A DNA stretch of 64,000 bases from Herbaspirillum seropedicae (GTDB lineage Bacteria; Pseudomonadota; Gammaproteobacteria; Burkholderiales; Burkholderiaceae_D), in assembly GCF_001040945.1 (NCBI RefSeq), contig NZ_CP011930.1, forward strand, positions 4,397,021 to 4,461,020, written 5' to 3'. Below the pieces are notes generated by a model. It saw only the letters and a list, made by a program, of their open reading frames with translations, did not search any database and was not told the origin of the DNA. Numbering within the stretch: the stretch's first letter is position 1; every line of letters begins with the position of its first letter. Below are positions 35,858-48,649 of this stretch, one piece after another. The translations under genes were made by a program, and so were the position numbers.

Positions 35858-37393
35858 ATGAAAGCACACTCTCCCGTCATCCGCCTGAACCCGGTCGATG
35901 ATGTCGTCATCGCCCGCCAGCAGCTCATTTCCGGCACCGTGCTGCAGGACGAAGGCGGCCTCAAGGTCCAGGGCCTCATCCCCGCCGGCCACAAGATGGC
36001 CACCCGCGCCATCACCGCTGGCGAACCGGTCAAGCGCTATGGCCAGATCATCGGCACGGCCAGCCAGGACATCGCGCCGGGGCAGCACGTCCACACGCAC
36101 AACCTGGCCATGGCCGAGTTCTCGCGTGAACACCATTTCGGCGCGGACGTGAAGCCGGTCGATTTCGTCGCCACCCCGGCCACCTTCATGGGCATCGTGC
36201 GTCCGGATGGCCGCGTGGCCACGCGCAACTACATCGGTGTGCTGACCTCGGTGAACTGCTCGGCCACGGCCGCGCGCGCCATCGCCGACTACTTCCGCCG
36301 CGACATCCATCCAGAAGTGCTGGCCGACTATCCCAACATCGATGGCGTGGTGGCGCTGACCCACGGCCAGGGCTGCGCACTGGATTCGCAGGGCGAGCCG
36401 CTGCAGATCCTGCGCCGCACCCTGGCCGGCTACGCCACCCATCCCAACTTCGCTGCCGTGCTGGTGGTGGGCCTGGGCTGCGAGACCAACCAGATCTCGG
36501 GCCTGATGGAAAGCCACAACCTGAAGGAAGGCGAATACTTCCATACCTTCACCATCCAGGGCACCGGCGGCACCGCCAAGACCGTGGCGCTGGGGATCGA
36601 GAAGATCAAGAAGATGCTGCCCAAGGCCAATGACATCAAGCGCGAACCGGTATCGGCCAAGCACCTGACCCTGGGCCTGCAGTGCGGCGGTTCCGATGGC
36701 TATTCGGGCATCACCGCCAACCCGGCGCTGGGCGCGGCGGTGGACTTGCTGGTACGCCATGGCGGCACGGCCATCCTTTCCGAGACGCCCGAAATCTATG
36801 GCGCCGAACACTTGCTCACCCGCCGTGCGGTCTCGCCGGAAGTGGGTGAGAAGCTGCTGGCGCGCATCGCCTGGTGGGAAGAGTATTGCGCCAAGAACGA
36901 CGCCGAGATGAACAACAACCCCTCCGCCGGCAACAAAGCCGGGGGGCTCACCACCATCCTGGAAAAGTCGCTGGGTGCGGTCGCCAAGGGCGGCACGACC
37001 AATCTGGTGGATGTCTACAAGTATGCCGAGGCGGTCACTGCGCGCGGCTTCGTCTTCATGGATACCCCGGGCTACGATCCGATCTCCGCCACCGGCCAGG
37101 TCGCGGGCGGCGCCAACATGATCTGTTTCACCACCGGCCGCGGTTCGGCCTATGGCTGCGCACCGGCGCCTTCGCTCAAGCTGGCGACCAATACGGCATT
37201 GTGGCAACGCCAGGAAGAAGACATGGACATCAACTGCGGCGAAATTGCCGACGGAAACGTCACGCCCCAGGAGATTGGCGAACGCTTCTTCCAGATGATC
37301 CTCGATACCGCCTCGGGCAAGAAGACCAAGAGCGAGCTGCATGGCTATGGCCAGGACGAGTTCGTGCCGTGGCATATCGGTGTCTATACCTGA
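35858..37393 (+). CDS. UxaA-family sugar-acid dehydratase (altronate/arabinonate dehydratase type)
   Basis: 511 residues with an N-terminal SAF domain (about 1-95, DDVVIARQQLISGTVL and VKRYGQIIGTASQDIAPGQ) and the D-galactarate/altronate dehydratase domain (IGVLTSVNCSATAA, HGQGCALD, VGLGCETNQISGLM, TGRGSAYGC and PSLKLATN). Cys residues near CSA, GQGC and LGCE could bind the metal cluster. Converts an aldonate to a 2-keto-3-deoxy acid; the substrate could be altronate, galactonate, fuconate or arabinonate. I recall published work on a Herbaspirillum huttiense member acting on D-arabinonate, not checked. The ATG at 35858 has a weak ribosome binding site. Confidence 0.9.
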   Translation: MKAHSPVIRLNPVDDVVIARQQLISGTVLQDEGGLKVQGLIPAGHKMATRAITAGEPVKRYGQIIGTASQDIAPGQHVHTHNLAMAEFSREHHFGADVKPVDFVATPATFMGIVRPDGRVATRNYIGVLTSVNCSATAARAIADYFRRDIHPEVLADYPNIDGVVALTHGQGCALDSQGEPLQILRRTLAGYATHPNFAAVLVVGLGCETNQISGLMESHNLKEGEYFHTFTIQGTGGTAKTVALGIEKIKKMLPKANDIKREPVSAKHLTLGLQCGGSDGYSGITANPALGAAVDLLVRHGGTAILSETPEIYGAEHLLTRRAVSPEVGEKLLARIAWWEEYCAKNDAEMNNNPSAGNKAGGLTTILEKSLGAVAKGGTTNLVDVYKYAEAVTARGFVFMDTPGYDPISATGQVAGGANMICFTTGRGSAYGCAPAPSLKLATNTALWQRQEEDMDINCGEIADGNVTPQEIGERFFQMILDTASGKKTKSELHGYGQDEFVPWHIGVYT

Positions 37394-37448
37394 GTTGACC
37401 TGATCCAGATCATCGGGGCCCGGTTGCGGCTGGGCTACCTTTTATCGA

Positions 37449-37490
37449 TCTTGTCGGTCTTGTCCGTCTTACCCGTCTTACCCGTCTCCC
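37449..37490. repeat. Tandem 9-base repeats between two pathway genes
   Basis: Four and a partial fifth copy of a TCTTRYCCG-like 9-mer run in a row: TCTTGTCGG, TCTTGTCCG, TCTTACCCG, TCTTACCCG, then TCTCCCCCT. They lie 55-100 bases after the UxaA-family stop and about 80 before the FAH gene. Purpose unknown; could be a variable-number site or spacer expansion. Confidence 0.6.
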
Positions 37491-37568
37491 CCTGCAGAAC
37501 AGAACCATCATGGCGACACCCGCTTCCCGTGTAGTCCGGGTCCGCCTCCCACATAAGGAATCAAGAAC

Positions 37569-38744
37569 ATGGCACACACCTTTTCGCTCCAGGCGCATCT
37601 GCCTGAAGACCACGCCCAGGCCACGCTGATCGGCCGCATCTGGCAACCGGGCGTGGGTCCGGTGCTGGTCAGGATCGATGCCGATGGCGCCTATGACCTG
37701 ACCCTCATCGCCGCCACCTCCAGCGAATTGCTGGAGCTGGACAATCCTGCGGCCGCCGTGCGCTCGGCCACCAACATGACGCGCATCGCCACGCTGCAAG
37801 AGCTGCTGGATAACGCCGATGCGGCCGGCCGCGATACCTCGCGGCCCTGGCTGCTGGCGCCCATCGACCTGCAAGCGGTCAAGGCCAGCGGCGTGACCTT
37901 CGTGGCCAGCATGCTGGAACGGGTGATCGAGGAACAGGCCCGTGGCGATGCCGGCAAGGCCGAATCGGTGCGCAAGGCCATCACCGCCGTCATCGGCGAC
38001 AACCTCTCCAGCGTAGTGCCAGGCTCGCCCGAGGCCGCGCGCTTGAAAGAAGTGCTGCTGGATCAGGGCGTGTGGTCGCAATACCTGGAAGTGGGCATCG
38101 GCCCGGATGCGGAAATCTTTACCAAGGCGCAACCGATGTCCTCGGTGGGTCTGGGCGACGAGGTCGGCATCCATCCGAAATCAGCCTGGAACAACCCGGA
38201 ACCGGAAATCGTGCTGGCCATCAACAGCCGCGGCAAGGTGGTGGGCGCGACGCTGGGCAACGATGTCAACCTGCGCGACTTCGAAGGCCGCAGCGCCCTG
38301 CTGCTGGGCAAGGCCAAGGACAACAACGCATCCTGCGCCGTCGGGCCTTTCATTCGCCTGTTCGACGCAAACTTTTCAATTGACGATGTGCGCCGCGCCG
38401 AACTTACAATGCGGGTCGATGGTACGGAAGGCTTTACGCTCAAGGGCAGCAGCTCCATGTCCATGATCAGCCGGGATCCGCTGCAGCTGGTGGAACATGC
38501 GATCGGCCCCAACCACCAGTATCCGGATGGACTGGTGCTGTTTCTGGGCACCATGTTCGCCCCGACCCAGGACCGTTTCGGTCCCGGCCAGGGCTTCACC
38601 CATCAGGTGGCGGACATTGTCACGATCTCCACGCCCAAACTGGGCGCGCTGGTCAATACGGTCAACTTCAGCGATCAGACGGCGCCGTGGACTTTCGGCC
38701 TGACGGCGCTGTTCAAAAATCTGGCCGACCGCAAACTCATTTAA
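37569..38744 (+). CDS. Fumarylacetoacetate hydrolase-family enzyme of sugar-acid catabolism
   Basis: 391 residues with the FAH fold in its second half: LEVGIGPDAEIFTKAQPMSSVG, GDEVGIHPKSAWNNPEPEIVL (acidic metal ligands), GNDVNLRDFEGRSALLL and HQVADIVTISTPKLGALVN. The N-terminal part is an extra domain of about 150 residues. Family members dehydrate 2-keto-3-deoxy acids or cleave 2,4-diketo acids. In this cluster a 2-keto-3-deoxy-pentonate or -hexonate dehydratase role fits. It starts 175 bases after the UxaA-family stop and is followed by the SDR gene after 16 bases. Confidence 0.85.
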   Translation: MAHTFSLQAHLPEDHAQATLIGRIWQPGVGPVLVRIDADGAYDLTLIAATSSELLELDNPAAAVRSATNMTRIATLQELLDNADAAGRDTSRPWLLAPIDLQAVKASGVTFVASMLERVIEEQARGDAGKAESVRKAITAVIGDNLSSVVPGSPEAARLKEVLLDQGVWSQYLEVGIGPDAEIFTKAQPMSSVGLGDEVGIHPKSAWNNPEPEIVLAINSRGKVVGATLGNDVNLRDFEGRSALLLGKAKDNNASCAVGPFIRLFDANFSIDDVRRAELTMRVDGTEGFTLKGSSSMSMISRDPLQLVEHAIGPNHQYPDGLVLFLGTMFAPTQDRFGPGQGFTHQVADIVTISTPKLGALVNTVNFSDQTAPWTFGLTALFKNLADRKLI

Positions 38745-38760
38745 CCGCAAAGGAACAAGC

Positions 38761-39525
38761 ATGTCCGCATCCACTGGCCGCCTCGCCGGCAAGACTGTCC
38801 TCATCACCGCTGCGGCCCAAGGCATTGGCCGCGCCTCCACCGAGCTGTTTGCGCGCGAAGGTGCGCGCGTGATCGCTACCGACATCAGCAAGCCCCACCT
38901 GGACGAACTGGCGGGTATCGCCGGCGTGGAAACCCATCTGCTGGACGTCACCGATGACGCCGCCATCAAGGCGCTGGTGGCCAAGATCGGGACCATCGAT
39001 GTACTGTTCAACTGCGCCGGCTACGTGGCGGCGGGCAACATCCTGGAATGCGATGACAAGGCCTGGGACTTTTCCTTCAACCTCAATGCCAAGGCCATGT
39101 TCCACACCATCCGCGCGGTGCTGCCGGGCATGCTGGCCAAGAAGGCGGGCTCCATCGTCAACATCGCTTCGGCGGCCTCGAGCGTGAAGGGCGTCGCCAA
39201 TCGCTTTGCCTATGGCGCATCCAAGGCGGCAGTGGTCGGCCTGACCAAGTCGGTGGCGGCGGACTTCGTGGCGCAAGGCATCCGTTGCAACGCCATCTGC
39301 CCGGGCACGATCGAATCGCCCTCGCTGAACCAGCGCATCAGCACCCAGGCCAAGGAAACCGGCAAGAGCGAAGAGGAAGTGCGCGCCGCCTTCGTCGGCC
39401 GTCAGCCGATGGGGCGCATCGGAAAGGCCGAGGAAGTGGCGGCGCTGGCGCTTTACCTGGCCTCCGACGAGTCCAACTTCACCACGGGTTCCATCCACAT
39501 GATCGACGGCGGCTGGTCCAACTAA
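38761..39525 (+). CDS. SDR dehydrogenase, 2-keto-3-deoxy sugar-acid 4-dehydrogenase type
   Basis: 254-residue short-chain dehydrogenase. The nucleotide site reads ITAAAQGIGRAS at about 17-28; catalytic residues are Ser in IASAASSVKG and Tyr-x-x-x-Lys in YGASKAAVVGLTKS; the C-terminus ends in the family MIDGGWSN. Overall it resembles the BDH2/KDF-dehydrogenase group (NLNAKAMF, GIRCNAICPGTIESPSLNQRI, QPMGRIGKAEEVAALALYLASDES), several members of which oxidise 2-keto-3-deoxy-L-fuconate or pentonate. Its location right after the FAH-family gene supports a role in that route. Confidence 0.9.
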   Translation: MSASTGRLAGKTVLITAAAQGIGRASTELFAREGARVIATDISKPHLDELAGIAGVETHLLDVTDDAAIKALVAKIGTIDVLFNCAGYVAAGNILECDDKAWDFSFNLNAKAMFHTIRAVLPGMLAKKAGSIVNIASAASSVKGVANRFAYGASKAAVVGLTKSVAADFVAQGIRCNAICPGTIESPSLNQRISTQAKETGKSEEEVRAAFVGRQPMGRIGKAEEVAALALYLASDESNFTTGSIHMIDGGWSN

Positions 39526-39668
39526 GCTCATCGACGGGGACAACGGACGGCATGCTGCGGCATGCCGTTCCTGTTTGGGCCGGTGCGTCTGCGATCGGGC
39601 TGATCAGGTTTATCAATCAACGGCGCAGCGGCATAATAGGCGCTTTCCTTCCGATCAGGTTGCTGCCC

Positions 39669-40577
39669 ATGTCCGTTCCCTCCCCTTCTGCCGCCGCTGT
39701 CACCGTCGCCTTCCCGGAACCGATGCTGCTGGGCGAATCGCCGCTGTGGCATGCACAAGAGGCGGCCCTGTACTGGATCGACATCCCCGGCAAGGCAGTG
39801 CATCGGCTCCATCCCGAGAGCGGCCAGCACAAGCGTTGGGACCTGCCGGAGGAACCCGGCAGCATCGTCCGCCACGCCCAAGGCGGGCTGGTGGTGGCGA
39901 TCCGCACGGGCATGTTCCACCTCAATACCGATACCGGCGCGCTCACCTTGCTGCTGGCCGCCCCCTACGACAGCAGCCGCATCCGGTTCAACGATGGGCG
40001 CTGCGATGCCTCGGGCCGTTTCTGGTGCGGGACCATCTACGAACCACGTGACCGCGATGGCGGCACGCTGTATTGCTTCGAACGCAACGCCTTGCGCGAC
40101 GCCCATCACGCGGTCGTGACCTCCAACGGCTTGGCGTTCAGCTCGGACCAGCGGCTGATGTATCACGCCAACACGCCGGCGCACCGCATCAACCTCTACG
40201 ATTACGACCTGGCCACGGGCGCGACCAGCAATTGTCGTCTGCTGCGCCAGTTCGACAGCGACAAGAGCGCCCCGGACTATGGCGGCCGTCCCGATGGCGC
40301 CGCCGTGGACAGCCAGGGCGCATACTGGTGTGCGATGTTCGAGGGCGGCCGGGTCTTGCGATTGTCGCCGCAGGGCGAGATCCTCCAGGAAATCCGCCTG
40401 CCGGCGCGTTGTCCGACCATGGTGGCGTTTGGCGGCGATGACTTGCGCACGCTCTACATCACCACCGGTCGCAATGGCCGCAGCCCGGCCGAACTGGCGC
40501 AGTATCCCGAGTCGGGGTGCGTGCTGGCGGTGCGGGTGGACGTGCCGGGACAGCTGGAATACAGCTATCGACCATAA
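39669..40577 (+). CDS. SMP-30/gluconolactonase-type sugar lactonase
   Basis: 302-residue six-bladed propeller lactonase. The metal ligands are visible in GESPLW (Glu near 21), NDGRCD (Asn near 110), TSNGLAFSSD (Asn near 155) and PDGAAVD (Asp near 208). It hydrolyses sugar lactones to aldonates, supplying the substrate of the UxaA-family dehydratase upstream. The open frame extends far upstream through the SDR gene, but the ATG at 39669 is the family start. It follows the SDR gene by 143 bases and may have its own promoter. Confidence 0.9.
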   Translation: MSVPSPSAAAVTVAFPEPMLLGESPLWHAQEAALYWIDIPGKAVHRLHPESGQHKRWDLPEEPGSIVRHAQGGLVVAIRTGMFHLNTDTGALTLLLAAPYDSSRIRFNDGRCDASGRFWCGTIYEPRDRDGGTLYCFERNALRDAHHAVVTSNGLAFSSDQRLMYHANTPAHRINLYDYDLATGATSNCRLLRQFDSDKSAPDYGGRPDGAAVDSQGAYWCAMFEGGRVLRLSPQGEILQEIRLPARCPTMVAFGGDDLRTLYITTGRNGRSPAELAQYPESGCVLAVRVDVPGQLEYSYRP

Positions 40578-40746
40578 TGGGCCGGACCTTGTTGTGGACC
40601 ATGACTTCGATGACGCCAAAATCGGACACGCGAGTATGCATTCTGTACGATTGTGAGAAAATAGCGCCCTATCGCGGACATCAAGATCCGCACGGAATCC
40701 CTGCAAAGATATCCTTCAAAACTATTTACGCGTTGAAAGACAATCC

Positions 40747-41301
40747 ATGACTAAACTGAAGAGCCTGGTCGCCAAGATCGCATTCGCTGGTGTGGCCGCC
40801 ATTGCGGTCCAATCCCCGAGCTACGCCATCGACGGCATGTCGCTGGAGTACGGTACTGGCAACAGCACCCAGCTGGTGCGTCTGGGCGCCCAGTTCAACT
40901 GGGGTCCGAACTGGAATTTCTGGCAATCCAACGGCACCCATATCGGTGGCTACTGGGATCTGTCGCTGGCCAACTGGCGCATGAACCACTACAACAACAC
41001 CAATGACAGCGGCAATCTGGTCGACCTGGGCCTGACTCCGGTGCTGCGCTTCCAGCGTGATGATGGCAAGGGTTTCTATGGTGAAGCCGGCATCGGCGTG
41101 CACCTCTTCTCCAAGCTCTACCGCAACAACGACAAGGTGCTGTCCACCGCCTTCCAGTTCGGCGACCACATCGGTGCTGGCTATGTGTTCAGCAATGGTC
41201 TGGACCTGGGCATCCGCCTGCAACACTTCTCCAACGGCGGCATCAAGCAGCCTAACGGCGGCGTGAACTTTGCTGTGGCGCGTGTGGCCTACAAGTTCTG
41301 A
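40747..41301 (+). CDS. PagL-like lipid A deacylase-family outer-membrane protein
   Basis: 184 residues, with a signal peptide (about 1-27, ending in SYA) and alternating hydrophobic strands ending in a C-terminal aromatic residue, as expected for an eight-stranded outer-membrane barrel. The HxS motif of PagL is present: His 160 and Ser 162 in LQHFSNGGIKQPNGG. The third catalytic residue (Glu, 11-12 residues after the Ser) is absent: those positions are Val 173 and Asn 174. PagL removes the 3-O acyl chain of lipid A; activity here is doubtful. It stands alone before a terminator. Confidence 0.85.
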   Translation: MTKLKSLVAKIAFAGVAAIAVQSPSYAIDGMSLEYGTGNSTQLVRLGAQFNWGPNWNFWQSNGTHIGGYWDLSLANWRMNHYNNTNDSGNLVDLGLTPVLRFQRDDGKGFYGEAGIGVHLFSKLYRNNDKVLSTAFQFGDHIGAGYVFSNGLDLGIRLQHFSNGGIKQPNGGVNFAVARVAYKF

Positions 41302-41331
41302 TGACAGAACCTTGAAGCAGTGAAAATGAAG

Positions 41332-41354
41332 AAGCCGGCTTTGCCGGCTTTTTT
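41332..41354 (+). terminator. Terminator of the PagL-like gene
   Basis: AAGCCGGC-TTT-GCCGGCTT stem-loop (41332-41350) followed by a run of T (41349-41354). Confidence 0.9.
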
Positions 41355-41738
41355 ATTGTCTGGATTTTCCGCGGCATGGCTGCCTGGGTGCTTGATGGTA
41401 CGCTCGATGGTCCAGGTCCAGTCAATGAAAGCTTGATCCGAAAGACCGGATTTTCGCCTGTGCATAAATTAACTGCCGAGGCGGCTGCGTATCCGCGTTG
41501 TGCATAAGTCTAACTATTGGACTTCTGGACAGGCCTGGGGATCAGGCTTTCCAGCCGATCCCATGCGAAAACACTAATATCGATGTGAGTCACCGGCATG
41601 CTTGAAGAATCGTAGTGGCAATCTTGGCTGTGTATAACCCAAGGGATTGAAATGCCAGCGATGGCTGAGAGACGGATACGCAGATGGAGATGGAAACGTA
41701 ACTTAAATGCCAGCGCAAAGAATACGGACGCGGAAAAG
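41355..41738. other. Gap between the PagL-like gene and the rRNA operon
   Basis: 384 bases with no recognised gene. Two GTGCATAA words about 38 bases apart (41460 and 41499) are the only repeat noticed. Confidence 0.4.
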
Positions 41739-41770
41739 CAAAAACCCTCGCTACTTGCGTAACGAGGGTT
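41739..41770 (-). terminator. rRNA operon terminator
   Basis: On the minus strand AACCCTCGTT pairs with CGAGGGTT around a loop from TACGCAAGTAG (41743-41770), followed by TTTTGCTTTT. It lies 15 bases beyond 5S. Confidence 0.85.
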
Positions 41771-41784
41771 CTTGGGAGTAACAA

Positions 41785-41898
41785 GCCTGACGATGACCTA
41801 CTTTCACACTGGTTGCAGCACTATCATCGGCGCGAAGTCGTTTCACGGTCCTGTTCGGGATGGGAAGGGGTGGTACCAACTTGCTATAGTCATCAGGC
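41785..41898 (-). rRNA. rrf: 5S ribosomal RNA
   Basis: Typical 5S sequence of about 114 nt, including the conserved CCATCCCGAACAG-type internal loop (here near 41860-41872) and complementary GCCTGA ends at both sides. Last gene of the operon, about 137 bases after 23S. Confidence 0.93.
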
Positions 41899-42035
41899 AT
41901 AACTTGTAAAGTCAGTTGCTCTCGCTGGAGCAGCAACCAACCCAAACTGGAAGAAGTATTTTAGATTCTGGGGTGTGATGCACTAGGGCAAACACAATAT
42001 ATGCTCAACTTGTCTATAACAGAGCTAATGTTATA

Positions 42036-44907
<2,872 letters not shown>

Positions 44908-45100
44908 TATAACGTTAGCCTCTTTTGCAAGAGCGTTATAAAGAAGCGTTGAGTTTTAGCGTTTGCCGTATTCCAAAGTAAGTCTTCTAATTGCTAAGAT
45001 CACTTCGTAATACTTTGATTGATACAATCACACCCATTTTTACTTTCGCAAGAACCGAAGTCCTGGCGATCGTTTAAATGAATCTTTACTTCTTCCAGAT

Positions 45101-45113
45101 TGTTAAAGAACAA
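45101..45113 (-). promoter_or_regulatory. boxA antitermination element before 23S
   Basis: On the minus strand the sequence TTGTTCTTTAACAATCTGG lies about 190 bases upstream of 23S, close to the boxA consensus (TGTTCTTTAACA). It recruits Nus factors to keep polymerase elongating through the rRNA operon. Confidence 0.75.
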
Positions 45114-45189
45114 AAACAGCCATTGATCGTAAAAGATCAAACCTAAATCACTACGCCAACTTGAACGCTGACTTAGGTTTGACATTTCT

Positions 45190-45265
45190 TGGTGGAGGTT
45201 GACGGGATCGAACCGACGACCCCCTGCTTGCAAAGCAGGTGCTCTCCCAGCTGAGCTAAACCCCC
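45190..45265 (-). tRNA. tRNA-Ala (TGC)
   Basis: 76-nt cloverleaf including encoded CCA. GGGGGTT acceptor pairs with AACCTCC, the D-arm AGCTCAGCTGGGAGAGC is standard, the anticodon loop CTTTGCAAG has TGC, and the T arm GTCGGTTCGATCC is normal. In the 16S-23S spacer. Confidence 0.96.
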
Positions 45266-45272
45266 GAAACCT

Positions 45273-45349
45273 TGGTGGGTCTGGTTGGGCTCGAACCAAC
45301 GACCCCCGCGTTATCAACACGGTGCTCTAACCAGCTGAGCTACAGACCC
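45273..45349 (-). tRNA. tRNA-Ile (GAT)
   Basis: 77-nt cloverleaf with encoded CCA. GGGTCTG acceptor, AGCTCAGCTGGTTAGAGC D-arm, anticodon loop TTGATAA with GAT, and GTTGGTTCGAGCC T arm. Second spacer tRNA; separated from tRNA-Ala by 7 bases. Confidence 0.96.
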
Positions 45350-45464
45350 GCTTGGATCAGTATCAGTAGCCAGTCAGTGACGTTTGCCACAGACCGCGCT
45401 TCACCAAATAACTGTTCTTTGAATTACAGCCGATAAGTGTGGACGCTTAACTTCGTGCGCACTC

Positions 45465-46998
<1,534 letters not shown>

Positions 46999-47530
46999 TT
47001 AATCTCTGTTTTGTGCCATTTCTGGCTACCCCGAAGGGCATCGCTCTCTCAAAATACTGACAGGTAATTTCTTGCGAACTTACCTATATTTCTTGTGAGC
47101 ATTTAATATTTAAAGTTTCCAGAACCGAAGTTCTGTCGCACTTCATTAAACGCCCACGCTTATCGGCTGTTAATTTTTAAAGATCTTGTCTGCCGCAAAC
47201 GCGCTTGGCGCTGTTTGCATCGCTGCGAATCGTTTTGTTCGTCAGCAGCAGAGAAACGAGATTATGTAGCAGCTTGTTTATCGCGTCAACTACTTTTTTG
47301 CGATTCGCTTTAAATTTTTTCGTCTTCGCTTAACTGCCGCTTTGACTACTTCCATTTAAAACGCCCTACAAACTGCTTCACTACTCTTTGCTTCGCCGAC
47401 CTCCGTCGCTCTGTTTTTCAACTTCGCTTCGTGTGTCGCGTCAGCAGGGGGCGAACTATAGCAACCCACCATCGGCTGTGCAAGCCCTTTTTGAAAAATA
47501 ATTGAAATAATTTAGAAGATAGCCCTGGCG
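46999..47530. other. rRNA leader and upstream region
   Basis: About 530 bases without protein genes. It holds the 16S leader with a boxA-like sequence (GATCTTTAAAAATTAACAGCC on the minus strand near 47165-47185), the P1 promoter at 47261-47289 and, further upstream, an AT-rich UP element. I see no second clear promoter. Confidence 0.6.
47261..47330 (-). promoter_or_regulatory. rRNA operon P1 promoter with AT-rich UP element
   Basis: On the minus strand TTGACG (47284-47289), a 17-base spacer and CATAAT (47261-47266) form a near-consensus sigma-70 promoter. Immediately upstream (about 47290-47330) lies an A/T-rich tract (AAAAAATTTAAAGCG and GCAAAAAAGTAG) fitting an UP element that binds the alpha subunit. 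The predicted start is about 255 bases before the 16S 5' end, a normal leader length. Confidence 0.75.
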
Positions 47531-47607
47531 ACCTCCTCTTGATCAGCAGCAAACCCAAGCCACACAAGGCTTTGCGGGCAAAGGCGGGATATTCCCCTGC
47601 ACAAAAA

Positions 47608-47640
47608 AATAATGGCCGCCCTGCCGGGCGGCCATTATTG
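47608..47640 (-). terminator. Terminator of the enoyl-CoA hydratase gene
   Basis: Minus strand: AATAATGGCCGCCC-GGCA-GGGCGGCCATTATT with a following T run (47603-47609 as A's on the plus strand). A strong, almost perfect stem of 14 pairs. Confidence 0.9.
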
Positions 47641-47654
47641 AGCGCGGCGATCGA

Positions 47655-48431
47655 TCAGGAATGCTTGAATACTGGCTGGCGTTTTTCCAGGAAGGCCTTC
47701 ATCCCCTCCTTCTGGTCTTCGGTAGCAAAGCAGCTATAGAAGAGCGCCCGCTCATACTTCATCCCCTCCGAGAGCGTGGTTTCATAGGCGCGATTGACCG
47801 AGTCCTTCACCATCATGGCCACCTGGCGCGGCATCTCGGCAATGATGATCGCTGCAGCCATGGCTTCCTCCAGCAGCTTGTCCGCGGCCACGATGCGCGA
47901 GACCAGCCCGGCGCGCTCGGCCTCCTCGGCATCCATCATGCGCCCGGTCAGAGCCAGGTCCATGGCCTTGGCCTTGGACACTGCGCGCGGCAGGCGCTGG
48001 GTGCCGCCGGCGCCGGGCACGATGCCCAGCTTGATCTCTGGCTGGCCGAACTTGGCGTTGTCGGCGGCAATGATGAAGTCACACATCATCGCCAGCTCAC
48101 AGCCGCCGCCCAGCGCGTAGCCGGCCACCGCCGCAATCACCGGCTTGCGGATGCGGCGCAGGGTTTCCCAGTTGCGGGTAATGAACTCGCCCTTGAAGAC
48201 ATCCATATAGTCATAGCCGGCCATGGCGCTGATATCGGCGCCTGCGGCGAAGGCCTTTTCGCTGCCCGTGATGATGATGCAGCCGATCTCCTCCTGCGCA
48301 TCGAAGGCCAGCAGGGCCTCGCCCAGCTCGGTCATGAGGCCGTCGCTGAGGGCATTGAGGGCCTTGGGACGGTGCAGGCGGATCAGACCGACCTTCTCGT
48401 GGGTTTCGACCTGGATATTTTCGTAGCTCAT
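47655..48431 (-). CDS. Enoyl-CoA hydratase (crotonase family)
   Basis: 258 residues, typical for short-chain enoyl-CoA hydratase of fatty-acid beta-oxidation. The oxyanion-hole segments are [15 protein letters not shown] (near 61-75) and [19 protein letters not shown] (near 103-121), the latter carrying one catalytic Glu; [19 protein letters not shown] supplies the second Glu-region. The ATG at 48431 has a AAGGAGACCC ribosome binding site. Close to PaaF/EchA-type; pathway not decided by neighbours. Confidence 0.93.
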   Translation of the reverse strand: MSYENIQVETHEKVGLIRLHRPKALNALSDGLMTELGEALLAFDAQEEIGCIIITGSEKAFAAGADISAMAGYDYMDVFKGEFITRNWETLRRIRKPVIAAVAGYALGGGCELAMMCDFIIAADNAKFGQPEIKLGIVPGAGGTQRLPRAVSKAKAMDLALTGRMMDAEEAERAGLVSRIVAADKLLEEAMAAAIIIAEMPRQVAMMVKDSVNRAYETTLSEGMKYERALFYSCFATEDQKEGMKAFLEKRQPVFKHS

Positions 48432-48603
48432 AGGGTCTCCTTCTTATCGATGAATCGGGTGGCAGTGACGGCGTGGCAGCAATCCGTCATGGCGAACCGC
48501 AAGAATAAGGCAAAAATCGGGAGGAAGTCCGACCTGGCGCAATGACTGTCCATAATTTCATGCAGGCCCGGCGGTGCAAGACTATATTTGAGTCATCCCA
48601 TCA

Positions 48604-48618
48604 GCGCCCCTGGGGCGC
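48604..48618. promoter_or_regulatory. Palindrome in the 5' region of the universal stress gene
   Basis: GCGCCCC-T-GGGGCGC, a perfect 15-base inverted repeat 31 bases before the start codon. In RNA it makes a compact hairpin upstream of the ribosome binding site; as DNA it may be an operator. Confidence 0.45.
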
Positions 48619-48649
48619 ATCATTGATCTACATAGATAAGGAGGCCACC

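Noticed and set aside
37410..38174. Long minus-strand frame opposite the FAH-family gene
   Set aside because: Antisense shadow; the sense protein has intact FAH motifs.
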